Part shown: positions 15,650 through 23,870 of the stretch, piece after piece
How positions within the stretch are numbered: position 1 is the stretch's first letter
Layout: every line of letters begins with the position of its first letter
NCBI RefSeq assembly: GCF_018388445.1
Contig: NZ_CP074405.1
Coordinates: 248,001 to 312,000 of the forward strand
DNA length: 64,000 nucleotides
Direction: 5' to 3'
From: Cellulomonas wangleii
GTDB taxonomy: Bacteria; Actinomycetota; Actinomycetes; Actinomycetales; Cellulomonadaceae
Translations under genes and position numbers: made by a program
Notes under the pieces: model-generated
The model's input: the letters and a program-made list of their open reading frames with translations, nothing else
Told to the model about the DNA's origin: nothing
Databases searched by the model: none

Positions 15650-17539
15650 GTGACGACGACCGACGAGGTCCGACCGACCCTGCGCGGGCTGGGCCGCCGG
15701 TGGCGCCAGCGCCGCGAGGCGGCCGCGCACCTGCGGCGTCTCCTGCCGTACGCCGGGAGCGGCCTGGTGGCGCTCACGCTCGCGGTGCACGTGGTGGCCG
15801 GCGCCGCTCCGGTCGCGTTCATGGCGGGGACGGGGTACGCGCTGCAGCGCGTCGTGACGGGGGAGCCGGCGACGCCCTGGCTGGCGACCGCGCTCGTGGC
15901 GTTCGTCGTGCAGCAGCTGCTCGCGCCCGTGCAGCTCGTCCTGTCCCGCAAGGTGCAGCGCCGGGTCGACGCGGCCTGCATCGAGCGGCTGACGTCGTTC
16001 GCGTTCCACGGCGCGACGCTCGCCGGGCTGGAGCGACCCGACGTCGCCGACCGGCTGGCGCAGGCCGAGGAGGCGTTCGAGCAGTGGACGCTCACGCCCG
16101 GGGCGGCGCTCGAGGGCGCGCTGGCCCTGACGGCCCGGTACGTGCAGCTGGTCGGTGCGGTCACGCTGCTGGCCGTGGTGGTCGGGCCGTGGCCCGCGCT
16201 CGCGGCGCTCGTGGTGGCGCTGGTCGCGCGCCTCGGGCAGACGGAGGGGTTCTTCCGGTGGGGCGGGCTGATCCGGTCGTTCGGTCCGCTGCGGCGGCGC
16301 GTCACGTACGTCCGGGAGCTGGCGACCGGGACCCGGGCGGCCAAGGAGATCCGCGTGCTGGGCCTCGCCGGCTGGCTGGAGGACCGGTACGTCGCGGAGA
16401 ACCGCGCGGTGCTCGACCCGACGTGGCGACTGCGCCGCCAGGTCTACGGCGTGCCCTTCGCCGTGTACGCGCTGGTCGCCGCGGTGGGCTCGGTGGTGGC
16501 GCTCCTGCTCGTGGCACGCACCGGCGCGGACGTCGCCGCGGTGAGCATCGCCGTGCAGGCCGTCGCCCTGTGCGGCCGGTTCGGCGTGATCTTCCCGGAG
16601 TCGGACGTGAAGCTCGTCTACGGCCGCGGGGCGTGGGAGGCCATGCTCGAGCTCGAGGACGCCGCCCGGCGCACCGGCACCCCCGCCGGCGGCGGGCAGG
16701 TGGTCCGCCCGGACCGGGAGATCGCGCTGCGCGACGTGCGCTTCGGCTACCGCCCGGACCGGCCGGTCCTCGACGGTCTCGACCTCGAGCTGCCTGTCGG
16801 CACGTCCACGGCCCTGGTGGGCGTCAACGGCGCCGGCAAGACGACGCTCGTCAAGGTGCTGACCGGCATGTACACACCCGACGCGGGGTCCGTCCTGGTC
16901 GACGGCACGGACCTGCGCGGCGTGGACCCCGAGGCGTGGCAGCGGACGTTCGCGGCGACGTTCCAGGACTTCCTGCGGTACGAGCTGACGCTGCGTGAGA
17001 ACGTGGCCATGGGCGCGATCGACCACCTGGACGACGACGCCGGGGTGACGGCCGAGCTGCGGCGCGTGGGCCTGGGGGCGTGGCTGGACGGGTTGCCGCA
17101 GGGCCTCGACACCCCGCTGACGCGTGCCGTGCCGGGCGGCCGCGACCTGTCCGGCGGGCAGTGGCAGCGCGTCGCGCTGGCCCGCTCGCTGTTCGCGGTG
17201 CGCCACGGCGCCGGTGTGCTGGTGCTCGACGAGCCCACCGCGCAGCTCGACGCCCGCGGCGAGGCGGAGTTCTACGACACGTTCCTCGACCTGACCCGCG
17301 GCGTGACGAGCCTGGTGATCTCGCACCGGTTCTCCACCGTGCGCCGTGCGGACCGGATCGTCGTGCTCGACGGGGGCCGGGTCACCGAGGCGGGCACGCA
17401 CGACGAGCTCGTCGCCCGCGGTGGCGACTACGCCCGGATGTTCGAGGTGCAGGCCCGGCGGTTCGCCGCGGCCGGCGCCGCCCCACCCGGGCCCGCGTCC
17501 GGCGGCGTGCCCGCCCGTACCGAGGGGGAGACGCCGTGA
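15650..17539 (+). CDS. ABC exporter, permease-ATPase fusion (first half of a heterodimer)
   Basis: A 629-residue half-transporter. About 35-330 carry membrane helices with the coupling-helix motif RELATGTRAAKEIRVLGLAG; the ATPase domain (about 345-600) has Walker A GVNGAGKTTL, Q-loop FAATFQDFLRYELTLRENVA, signature LSGGQWQRVALAR, Walker B VLVLDEPTAQLD and the H-loop ISHR. All catalytic residues are present. GTG 15650 is chosen for the GGGCAGGGG six bases before it. It overlaps the next gene by four bases. The substrate is unknown; the FQDF/ENVA type is common next to peptide biosynthesis genes, but none is here. Confidence 0.9.
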   Translation: MTTTDEVRPTLRGLGRRWRQRREAAAHLRRLLPYAGSGLVALTLAVHVVAGAAPVAFMAGTGYALQRVVTGEPATPWLATALVAFVVQQLLAPVQLVLSRKVQRRVDAACIERLTSFAFHGATLAGLERPDVADRLAQAEEAFEQWTLTPGAALEGALALTARYVQLVGAVTLLAVVVGPWPALAALVVALVARLGQTEGFFRWGGLIRSFGPLRRRVTYVRELATGTRAAKEIRVLGLAGWLEDRYVAENRAVLDPTWRLRRQVYGVPFAVYALVAAVGSVVALLLVARTGADVAAVSIAVQAVALCGRFGVIFPESDVKLVYGRGAWEAMLELEDAARRTGTPAGGGQVVRPDREIALRDVRFGYRPDRPVLDGLDLELPVGTSTALVGVNGAGKTTLVKVLTGMYTPDAGSVLVDGTDLRGVDPEAWQRTFAATFQDFLRYELTLRENVAMGAIDHLDDDAGVTAELRRVGLGAWLDGLPQGLDTPLTRAVPGGRDLSGGQWQRVALARSLFAVRHGAGVLVLDEPTAQLDARGEAEFYDTFLDLTRGVTSLVISHRFSTVRRADRIVVLDGGRVTEAGTHDELVARGGDYARMFEVQARRFAAAGAAPPGPASGGVPARTEGETP

Positions 17540-19323
17540 CGGACGTCCTGTTCTGCCTCGGCCGGCTGCTGGCGATCGCGTGGCGGCTCGACCGGCGCCG
17601 GCTGCTCGTCGGAGGCGGCCTGCTGCTCGCCGGGTCGGTGGCCACGCCCCTGGTCGCGGTCGCCGCCGGGCGCGTCGTGGACGCGGTGCTCGACGGCGCC
17701 GGGACGGCCGCCACCGTCTGGGCGCTGGTCGCCGGCCTCGCGCTGACCGGCGAGCTCATGCTCGGGCACTTCGCGCACCTGTCGTACTTCGCGCTCGCGG
17801 AGCTGACCGAGGAGCGGTTCAACCGCGACCTCGTCCGCCTCGTCAACGGCACCGACCACCTCGACCGCACGGACGACCCGGCCTTCGCCGACCGGGTCGA
17901 CCTGCTGCGCCAGGACGTCATGCAGATGCGTGCGACGGTGCAGTCCGGGCTGCAGCTGGGTGCGACCGCCGTGCAGGTGCTGCTCACCGCCGTCGTCCTG
18001 AGCACCGTGTCCCCGTGGCTGCTGCTGCTGGCGGTCGTGGCGGTCGTGCCCGTGCTGCTGGGCCGTCGCGCCGAGACCGACCTCGAGCAGGTGCGCGAGC
18101 AGCAGTCGCCGACGACCCGGGGCATCCGGCACCTGCGCCGGCTGGCCACGAGCCCCGCGTCGCAGAAGGAGATCCGCCTCAGCGGCGGTGCCGACTTCCT
18201 GCTCGCCCGGCAGCGGGCGCTGCTGGAGCGGTACGACGACGCGATGACCCGGGCCGACGTGCGCTACGCGCTGCTGCGCACCGGGGGCCAGCTGGTCTTC
18301 GGGCTGGGCTACGTCGCCGCCGTGCTGGGGGTCTTCCTGCTCGCGTCGCAGGGCCGGGCGACCGCCGGCCAGGTGGTGCTGACGGTCACCCTGGCCACGC
18401 AGCTCAGCGTGCAGATGTCGACCGGCATCGCGCTGCTCGGCTCGGTGCACCGCGCCGCCGTCGGGCTGCGCCGCTTCCTCGCCTTCGAGGCGGAGGTCGC
18501 GGGCGACGTCGCACCGGCGACCGGCGTGCCGGCCCCCGCGCGCACGGGCGACGGCATCCGGCTCGAGGGCGTGACGTTCCGCTACCCCGACGCCGACGTC
18601 GACGCGCTGGCGGACGTCGACCTGCACCTGCCGGCCGGGACGTCGGTGGCGCTCGTCGGCGAGAACGGCGCCGGCAAGAGCACGCTGCTCAAGCTCCTGA
18701 CGGGCCTGTACCGGCCCACGGCGGGCCGGGTCGTGGTCGAGGACGTCGACCTGGCCGACGTCGAGCCGGCGGCCTGGCGCGCGCGCACCGCCGCGCTGTT
18801 CCAGGACCTCGCACGCGTCGAGCTCTCGCTGCAGCACAGCGTGGGGATCGGGCGCCTGGCCGACGTGGACTCCCCGGCCGCCGTCTCCGCGGCGGTGGCC
18901 CGTGCGGGCGTCGCGCAGGTCGCGGACGACGTCGGCCACGACGGCGTGCTCGGGACGGGCTACGCCGACGGCCGGGACCTGTCCGGCGGGCAGTGGCAGG
19001 GTGTCGGGTTCGCCCGCACGCTCATGCGGACCGACCCGCTGCTGCTGGTGCTGGACGAGCCCGCGTCGGCGCTCGACGCCCTGGCCGAGCAGCGGCTGGT
19101 CGACGCGTACCGCACGGTCGCGGCCGACGTCGCGGCACGCGTCGGCGGCGTCACGCTGTTCGTCACGCACCGGATGTCCACCGTGCGCCTCGCGGACCGC
19201 ATCGTCGTCCTGGAGGGCGGCCGCGTGGTCGAGCAGGGCACGCACGACGAGCTCGTGGCCGCGGCCGGCCGCTACGCCACGCTGTGGGCGCTGCAGTCCC
19301 GCGCGTACGCGACGGACGACTGA
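17536..19323 (+). CDS. ABC exporter, permease-ATPase fusion (second half of a heterodimer)
   Basis: A 595-residue half-transporter starting at GTG 17536 inside the preceding stop. Six membrane helices are followed by an ATPase domain: Walker A GENGAGKSTLLKL, Q-loop ALFQDLARVELSLQHSVGIG, signature LSGGQWQGVGFAR, Walker B LLLVLDEPASALD, H-loop VTHR. The Arg that usually follows the signature (QR) is Gly here, so this subunit may have the weaker site of the pair. With the 15650 gene it forms a complete heterodimeric exporter. Confidence 0.9.
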   Translation: MTDVLFCLGRLLAIAWRLDRRRLLVGGGLLLAGSVATPLVAVAAGRVVDAVLDGAGTAATVWALVAGLALTGELMLGHFAHLSYFALAELTEERFNRDLVRLVNGTDHLDRTDDPAFADRVDLLRQDVMQMRATVQSGLQLGATAVQVLLTAVVLSTVSPWLLLLAVVAVVPVLLGRRAETDLEQVREQQSPTTRGIRHLRRLATSPASQKEIRLSGGADFLLARQRALLERYDDAMTRADVRYALLRTGGQLVFGLGYVAAVLGVFLLASQGRATAGQVVLTVTLATQLSVQMSTGIALLGSVHRAAVGLRRFLAFEAEVAGDVAPATGVPAPARTGDGIRLEGVTFRYPDADVDALADVDLHLPAGTSVALVGENGAGKSTLLKLLTGLYRPTAGRVVVEDVDLADVEPAAWRARTAALFQDLARVELSLQHSVGIGRLADVDSPAAVSAAVARAGVAQVADDVGHDGVLGTGYADGRDLSGGQWQGVGFARTLMRTDPLLLVLDEPASALDALAEQRLVDAYRTVAADVAARVGGVTLFVTHRMSTVRLADRIVVLEGGRVVEQGTHDELVAAAGRYATLWALQSRAYATDD

Positions 19324-19338
19324 CCGCCGGCCACGTCA

Positions 19339-19359
19339 GGTCGCGAGGAGGTCGCGACC
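19339..19359. terminator. Possible two-way terminator hairpin
   Basis: GGTCGCG (19339-19345) and CGCGACC (19353-19359) form a seven-pair hairpin in the short space between the convergent ABC exporter and GGDEF-EAL genes. Confidence 0.4.
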
Positions 19360-19387
19360 GGGTCGCGTCGGGCCCGGGGTGGTCGCG

Positions 19388-21151
19388 TCACGCCCGTGGC
19401 GGGGGTGCGCTGCCGGAGGGCGGGACGAGGTGCCCCCACGGCACGCGCGCGAGCTCCGCGACGGGCTGCGGCGGGGCGAACCGGTAGCCCTGCGCGGCGC
19501 GGCACCCGAGCTCCTGCAGCAGGCTCGCCTGCTCCGCGGTCTCGACGCCCTCCGCGACGACGACGATGTCGAGTTCCTCGCACAGGTGCAGCAGCTCACG
19601 CACCAGCACCTGGCGCCGTGGTGACGTGGTCAGCGTCGTGAGGAACGCACGGTCGAGCTTGAGGAGGTCCGCCGGCAGCTCGTCGAGCCGGCTGAGGGAC
19701 GAGAAGCCGGTGCCGAAGTCGTCGATCGCGATGCGCACGCCGTGCTCGCGCAGCGTCGTCAGCGCACGCTGCGCGGCGGGCCCGGACGCCTCCACGACGC
19801 TCTCCGTCACCTCGAGCACGAGCCGGTCGGCCGGCCGCCCGGCGTCCTGCAGGACCCGCAGGACGCGGTCCGCGTAGCCCTGCCCGACGAGCTCGTGCCC
19901 CGACACGTTGACGCCCAGCAGCACCTGCCGCCCCCACGCCGTCTCGAGCACCCGCCCGTCGGCGCAGGCGAGGGCGAGCACCGCAGCCCCGAGGTCGTCG
20001 ATGAGGCCGCCGTCCTCCGCGGCGGTCACGAAGTCCGCGGGCGGCACCCGCCCCAGGCGGGGGTGGTCCCACCGGGCCAGCGCCTCCACCCCGGTCACCG
20101 CCCCGGAGGCCAGGTCGACCACGGGCTGCAGCTCGACGTGCAGCGCGCGTGCCGCGAGCGCGGCGGCGAGGTCGTCGACCAGCCGGTGGGGCTGGCGCTC
20201 CGAGAGGACGGTGCGGCCCCGGCCCGCGGCCTTGGCCGCGTACAGCGCCGCGTCGGTGCGGCGCAGCACCTCGGCGGCCGTCTCGCCCTCCGCGTGCTCG
20301 GCGACGCCGCAGGACGCGGCGGTCGGTGCGGCGGCGCACAGCCGGTCCGCCAGGGTGACCGCCTCCTCGCCCGTCCGTCCCGGCAGCAGCACCGCGAACT
20401 CGTCGCCGCCGCGGCGGCCCAGCACCATGCCAGGGACGTCGAGCCCGCGCCACGCGTCCGCGGCGCCGCGCAGCAGCTCGTCGCCCACCGCGTGCCCGTG
20501 CTCGTCGTTGACGCGCTTGAAGTGGTCGAGGTCGAGCAGCACCAGCGACAGCGGCATGCCCCGGCGCTCGTGCCGGTCGATCGCCTGCTCGAGGGCCGCG
20601 TCCCACGCGCGGCGGTCGGGCAGTCCCGTCAGCGCGTCGACGCCGGCGGTGGACGCGTGCTGCCCCAGCACGCCCACGACGCCGGCCACCCCGCACCACA
20701 GCGCGACGTACGACGCGCAGACCAGGACCGGCAGGTCGTGCACCACCAGCAGCGGCACCACCTGCCACGCGGAGGCGAACCCGACGACCGCCCACGCGTC
20801 GCGGCGTCGGAGGAACAGGGTCGACTCGACCCCCAGCAGCATGGCGAGCGACGCGGACGCCAGCGCCAGCGTCGGCGTGGGCGCGAGCGCGGTGCCGACG
20901 CCGAGCGTCGCCGCACCGACGAGCAGGGTGGCCCCCAGCGTGCGCCGCGGGATGTGCGGACGGACCACGAGCAGGACCGTGCCCGTGAGCGCCGCCGCGA
21001 CCGCGACGGCCAGCAGCATCCCGCCGCGCGGGTCCCCGCTGCGCACCACGTCGACGGCCAGGAGCGCCGCCGCGCCGCCGCCGACGAGGAACAGCCCCGC
21101 GGTGGTGCGCACGACGACGTCGGCCGTGCCGGTGCGCGTCGTCGGGGCCAT
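19388..21151 (-). CDS. Membrane GGDEF-EAL protein (c-di-GMP synthesis/degradation)
   Basis: A 587-residue protein. Six to seven membrane helices (about 10-165) form a sensory region without a named domain. The GGDEF domain follows (DALTGLPDRRAWDAALEQAI, active site RRGGDEFAVLLPG), then an EAL domain (GVEALARWDHPRLGRVPPAD, ESV in LEVTESVVEA, AIDDFGTGFSSL, LKLDRAF, VVAEGVETAEQ). The GGDEF glycine-glycine-acid triad and the EAL metal ligands (E of EAL, N of NVS, E of EVTES, DD, K, E of AEGVET) are all visible, so both activities may be retained. The 80 bases before the start contain an unusual C6 run flanked by A tracts. Confidence 0.93.
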   Translation of the reverse strand: MAPTTRTGTADVVVRTTAGLFLVGGGAAALLAVDVVRSGDPRGGMLLAVAVAAALTGTVLLVVRPHIPRRTLGATLLVGAATLGVGTALAPTPTLALASASLAMLLGVESTLFLRRRDAWAVVGFASAWQVVPLLVVHDLPVLVCASYVALWCGVAGVVGVLGQHASTAGVDALTGLPDRRAWDAALEQAIDRHERRGMPLSLVLLDLDHFKRVNDEHGHAVGDELLRGAADAWRGLDVPGMVLGRRGGDEFAVLLPGRTGEEAVTLADRLCAAAPTAASCGVAEHAEGETAAEVLRRTDAALYAAKAAGRGRTVLSERQPHRLVDDLAAALAARALHVELQPVVDLASGAVTGVEALARWDHPRLGRVPPADFVTAAEDGGLIDDLGAAVLALACADGRVLETAWGRQVLLGVNVSGHELVGQGYADRVLRVLQDAGRPADRLVLEVTESVVEASGPAAQRALTTLREHGVRIAIDDFGTGFSSLSRLDELPADLLKLDRAFLTTLTTSPRRQVLVRELLHLCEELDIVVVAEGVETAEQASLLQELGCRAAQGYRFAPPQPVAELARVPWGHLVPPSGSAPPPRA

Positions 21152-21255
21152 CCGCCCACCCTCGGCCCGCGCGGCGCCCGTGTCCAGATTTGGGGGGTTT
21201 TGCCCATCGAGCGGGTGGCAGGATCACCCGCTCGCCGCGCGTGACGGGCGGCGCC

Positions 21256-22062
21256 TCACCAGCGGCGGAAGCCGCCCTCCGTGGACAGCACCTGGCCGAC
21301 GACCCAGCGGCCCGCGTCGGACACCAGCCACGCGATGAGCCGTGCCGGGTCGTCCGGCTCGCCGAACCGGCCGCCGGGGAAGTGCGCGAGGACCGCCTCG
21401 AGGACCTCCGGCGGCCGGTCGGCGGTGTCGACGTCGAGGTAGCCGGTGTTCACCGGGCCGGGGTTCACGGTGTTGAGGACGATGCCCCGCCCGATCAGGT
21501 CGTCCGCGACCGACGCCGTCAGCCCGGCCAGCGCCGCCTTGGACGCGGCGTAGGCGATCTCGGACGGCATGGCTCCCAGCAGCTGGCCCGACGTCATCCA
21601 CACCACCCGGCCGCCCGGACGCCCGTCGTGCTGGTCCGCGAACGCCTGGGTCGCCAGGATCGTCGCGCGGGTGTTGACCGCCCAGTGGGCGTCGAGCATC
21701 TCGGGGGTCTGCTGCGCAAGCGGGCCGTCATGGCCGCTGCGCGCGTGGTTGCAGACCAGCACGTCCAGGTGCCCCAGCGCGTCCGCGGCCCGGTCGACCA
21801 GCTCCCGGCCCGCCGTGGGTGCCGCCAGGTCCAGGCTCGTCGCGCCCAGCCGCGCACCCGGCACGAGCTGCTCGCGCAGCCCGGCCAGCACCGCGTCGAC
21901 GTCGTCCGCACCCCACGGCTGCTCCGCGTCGTGCGGCGCCCAGTGCTGGACGAACACGCTCGCCCCCGCCCGCGCCAGGCGTGACGCGACCGCGTACCCG
22001 ATGCCCCGGCGGCGGCTCACCCCGGTGACCACGGCCGTCCGTCCCTGCAGGTCCTCGCTCAT
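21256..22062 (-). CDS. Short-chain dehydrogenase/reductase (SDR)
   Basis: A 268-residue classical SDR. The cofactor loop is TGVSRRRGIGYAVASRLA (variant TGxxxRxGIG with three Arg, favouring NADP(H)), the NAG-like motif is VCNHARSGH, and the active site is Ser of VWMTSGQLLG with YAASKAAL (Tyr-x-x-x-Lys). The C-terminal NPGPVNTGYLD and STEGGFRRW fit oxidoreductases of the FabG-like group. Substrate unknown. ATG 22062 is the family start. It is divergent from the UspA gene at 22252. Confidence 0.9.
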   Translation of the reverse strand: MSEDLQGRTAVVTGVSRRRGIGYAVASRLARAGASVFVQHWAPHDAEQPWGADDVDAVLAGLREQLVPGARLGATSLDLAAPTAGRELVDRAADALGHLDVLVCNHARSGHDGPLAQQTPEMLDAHWAVNTRATILATQAFADQHDGRPGGRVVWMTSGQLLGAMPSEIAYAASKAALAGLTASVADDLIGRGIVLNTVNPGPVNTGYLDVDTADRPPEVLEAVLAHFPGGRFGEPDDPARLIAWLVSDAGRWVVGQVLSTEGGFRRW

Positions 22063-22251
22063 GGTCGCCGACCGTAGGGGCCGCGCCCCGCGCAGGCCAG
22101 GGGATTGCGCACCTGCCGGTCCGATCCCGCCTCGCGGCGGGTCGTCCCCGCTACCCTGACGTGCGGGGGGCGGACGCGCGCACCCTCGGCGCGGCCGACG
22201 GCCGTGCGCCGCGAGACGCACACGCCGGGCCCGGCCCGCGGAAGGGTGGCC

Positions 22252-22791
22252 ATGCAGACCGGTGCCGTGCCCCAGCCCGCCCTCGAGCGGATGGTCGAAC
22301 CCACCGGGCACCCCCTGGTCGTGGGCGTCGTCCCCGGGCAGGACCCGCTGGTCGTGCGGACCGCCGCGGCGTGGGCGCGCGCGGTCGGCGCCCCGCACCT
22401 GCACCTGGCCTACGTCGACGTGACCCGGTACGTGGTGCAGGAGTACCCGGACGGGTCCGTCGCGCACATGTCGATCCGGCCCGCCGGTGCGGACGACGCC
22501 TGGCGGCGCACGCGCGACGAGCTGCGCGCGCACGCCGCCGAGCACCTGACCGGGCAGGACGTCGTCTGGCGCGTGCACTACCTGGCGGGTCGTCCCGACC
22601 GCGCCCTGACCCACCTGGCCCGGGCGGTCGACGCGTCGGCGTTCGTCGTGGGCAGCGGGTCCGGGCGGCTGCGCGAGCTGGTCGACGGGTCGATCGCGCT
22701 GCGCCTGGCCCACCACCAGCACCGGCCCGTGCTCACGGTGCCGTTGCGCGTCGTGGACTGGAAGGACCCGCGCGCCCCGTGGCAGCGGTGA
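22252..22791 (+). CDS. Universal stress protein (UspA fold)
   Basis: A 179-residue protein. HPLVVGVVPGQDPLVVRTAA starts the alpha/beta fold, and the C-terminal VVGSGSGRLRELVDGSIALR followed by HHQHRPVLTVPL is the G-x-G-x9-G(S/T) ATP-binding motif with the VLTVP end strand. It heads an operon with two CrcB genes: its stop overlaps the GTG at 22788. The context suggests a stress response linked to fluoride, but usp genes are paired with many unrelated functions. A GAAGG lies five bases before ATG 22252. Confidence 0.85.
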   Translation: MQTGAVPQPALERMVEPTGHPLVVGVVPGQDPLVVRTAAAWARAVGAPHLHLAYVDVTRYVVQEYPDGSVAHMSIRPAGADDAWRRTRDELRAHAAEHLTGQDVVWRVHYLAGRPDRALTHLARAVDASAFVVGSGSGRLRELVDGSIALRLAHHQHRPVLTVPLRVVDWKDPRAPWQR

Positions 22792-23282
22792 CACCGGCGG
22801 CGCCTGCGGGTGTCCCGGTCCCCGCGCCGCCGACCCACGCGCCGCCGACCCCAGGTGCGGTCGCCCTGGTCGCCGCCGGGGGCAGCGTCGGCGTGCTGGT
22901 CCGGGCCGCCCTGGCCCAGGCCGTGCCCGCGGCGCCCGGCGGGTGGCCCTGGACGACGTGGGCGGTCAACGTGGTCGGCTCGCTGCTGCTCGGCGTGCTG
23001 CTGGGCGTGCTGCAGCGCGGCCCCGACGCGGGGCGCCGACGGGCGGTACGGCTGGGCGTGGGCACCGGTGTGCTCGGCGGGTTCACGACGTACAGCACGT
23101 TCGCCGTGGAGGTGCAGACGCTGGTCGCCGGCGGGCACGTCGTCGGCGTCGCGTACGCGCTCGTGAGCGTCGTGGCGGGCGTGGCGGCGGCCGCCGCGGG
23201 TCTGGTGCTCACGGGCCGACGCACGCGGTCGGCCGGCGCGCCGGCCGGCGCACCGGGCACCGGTGGGCGGGGCGACGCGTGA
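22788..23282 (+). CDS. crcB: CrcB/Fluc fluoride channel subunit 1
   Basis: A 164-residue membrane protein with a Pro/Ala-rich N-terminus. Family motifs are present: GGSVGVLVRA (GGxxGxxxR), NVVGSLLLG (NxxGS) and GVLGGFTTYSTFAVE (GxxGxxTTFSTF). Fluc proteins export fluoride as dual-topology dimers or, as here, as two different subunits encoded in tandem. I place the start at GTG 22788 overlapping the Usp stop; GTG 22779 is also possible. The stop overlaps the next crcB gene. No fluoride riboswitch fold was recognised upstream. Confidence 0.92.
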   Translation: MTPAAPAGVPVPAPPTHAPPTPGAVALVAAGGSVGVLVRAALAQAVPAAPGGWPWTTWAVNVVGSLLLGVLLGVLQRGPDAGRRRAVRLGVGTGVLGGFTTYSTFAVEVQTLVAGGHVVGVAYALVSVVAGVAAAAAGLVLTGRRTRSAGAPAGAPGTGGRGDA

Positions 23283-23641
23283 TCGTCGTGCTCGCGCTCG
23301 CGGGTGGTCTCGGCGCGGCCGCGCGCTTCGTCGTCGACACCGCGGTGGCCCGCCGTGCCCGGACGTCCGTGCCCGTGGGGACGGCCGTCGTCAACGTGAC
23401 CGCCTGCCTGCTGCTGGGGCTGCTCACCGGCTGGGCACTGGGCCGCCCCGGCCGGGACGGCCTGCTCGCGGTGCTCGGCACGGGCCTGCTGGGCGGCTAC
23501 TCCACGTTCAGCACCGCGAGCGTGGAGGCTGCGCGGCTGCTGCTGGCGGGCCGCCGGTCGGCGGCCGTGCTGCACGCGCTGGGCATGCTGCTGGCCTGTG
23601 TCGGGGCCGCGGCGGCGGGCGTCGCGCTGACGGCGCCCTGA
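23279..23641 (+). CDS. crcB: CrcB/Fluc fluoride channel subunit 2
   Basis: A 120-residue protein, the usual Fluc length. Motifs: AGGLGAAARFVVD (GGxxGxxxR), NVTACLLLGLLTG where NxxGS has become NVTAC, and GTGLLGGYSTFSTASVE with the fluoride-track STFS intact. The changed NxxGS in one subunit and its retention in the other is typical of paired heterodimeric Fluc proteins. GTG 23279 overlaps the previous stop. Confidence 0.9.
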   Translation: MIVVLALAGGLGAAARFVVDTAVARRARTSVPVGTAVVNVTACLLLGLLTGWALGRPGRDGLLAVLGTGLLGGYSTFSTASVEAARLLLAGRRSAAVLHALGMLLACVGAAAAGVALTAP

Positions 23642-23686
23642 CCTGCCCTGACGTGCCCTGACGTGCCCTGACGTGCCCTGACGTGC
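23641..23686 (+). repeat. 10-base tandem repeat, about 4.5 copies
   Basis: A unit ACGTGCCCTG is repeated directly after the crcB stop: one variant ACCTGCCCTG, three exact copies and a final half copy. It is in exact 10-base register, so it falls on the same face of the helix each time. No function is known; it runs into the long hairpin at 23688-23744. Confidence 0.85.
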
Positions 23687-23687
23687 G

Positions 23688-23744
23688 ACGGTCGCGGGGA
23701 GCGGCCGCGCTGCGTGCGCAGCACGGGCCGGTCCCCGCGACCGT
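23688..23744. terminator. Long hairpin with nested stem after the crcB pair
   Basis: ACGGTCGCGGGGA (23688-23700) is perfectly complementary to TCCCCGCGACCGT (23732-23744), 13 pairs. The loop holds its own six-pair stem GCTGCG-TG-CGCAGC (23709-23722) and a NotI-like GCGGCCGC palindrome. It can act as a terminator for the usp-crcB operon; it is larger and more elaborate than the other terminators in the window. Confidence 0.6.
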
Positions 23745-23822
23745 GGTCGGACGTGCTGTCGGCGGGCCGCGCCGCGTCACCAGGTCGGCGCGACCCGCCG
23801 CGCCCCGGACACCGGGGCCGGA

Positions 23823-23856
23823 TCCCGCCCGGCAGTCGCGGAAGCGCCGGGCGGGA
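23823..23856 (-). terminator. Terminator of the esterase gene
   Basis: TCCCGCCCGGC (23823-23833) pairs with GCCGGGCGGGA (23846-23856) over 11 bases, 15 bases past the esterase stop. No U tract, as is common in high-GC actinobacteria. Confidence 0.65.
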
Positions 23857-23870
23857 CGTGCGGTGGGACG

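Noticed and set aside
22060..22260. Fluoride riboswitch before the usp-crcB operon
   Set aside because: I could not fold the expected pseudoknot or find its conserved loop; the space is short and very GC-rich.
23641..23686. CRISPR-like repeat
   Set aside because: Units are 10 bases and adjacent, with no spacers and no cas genes nearby.
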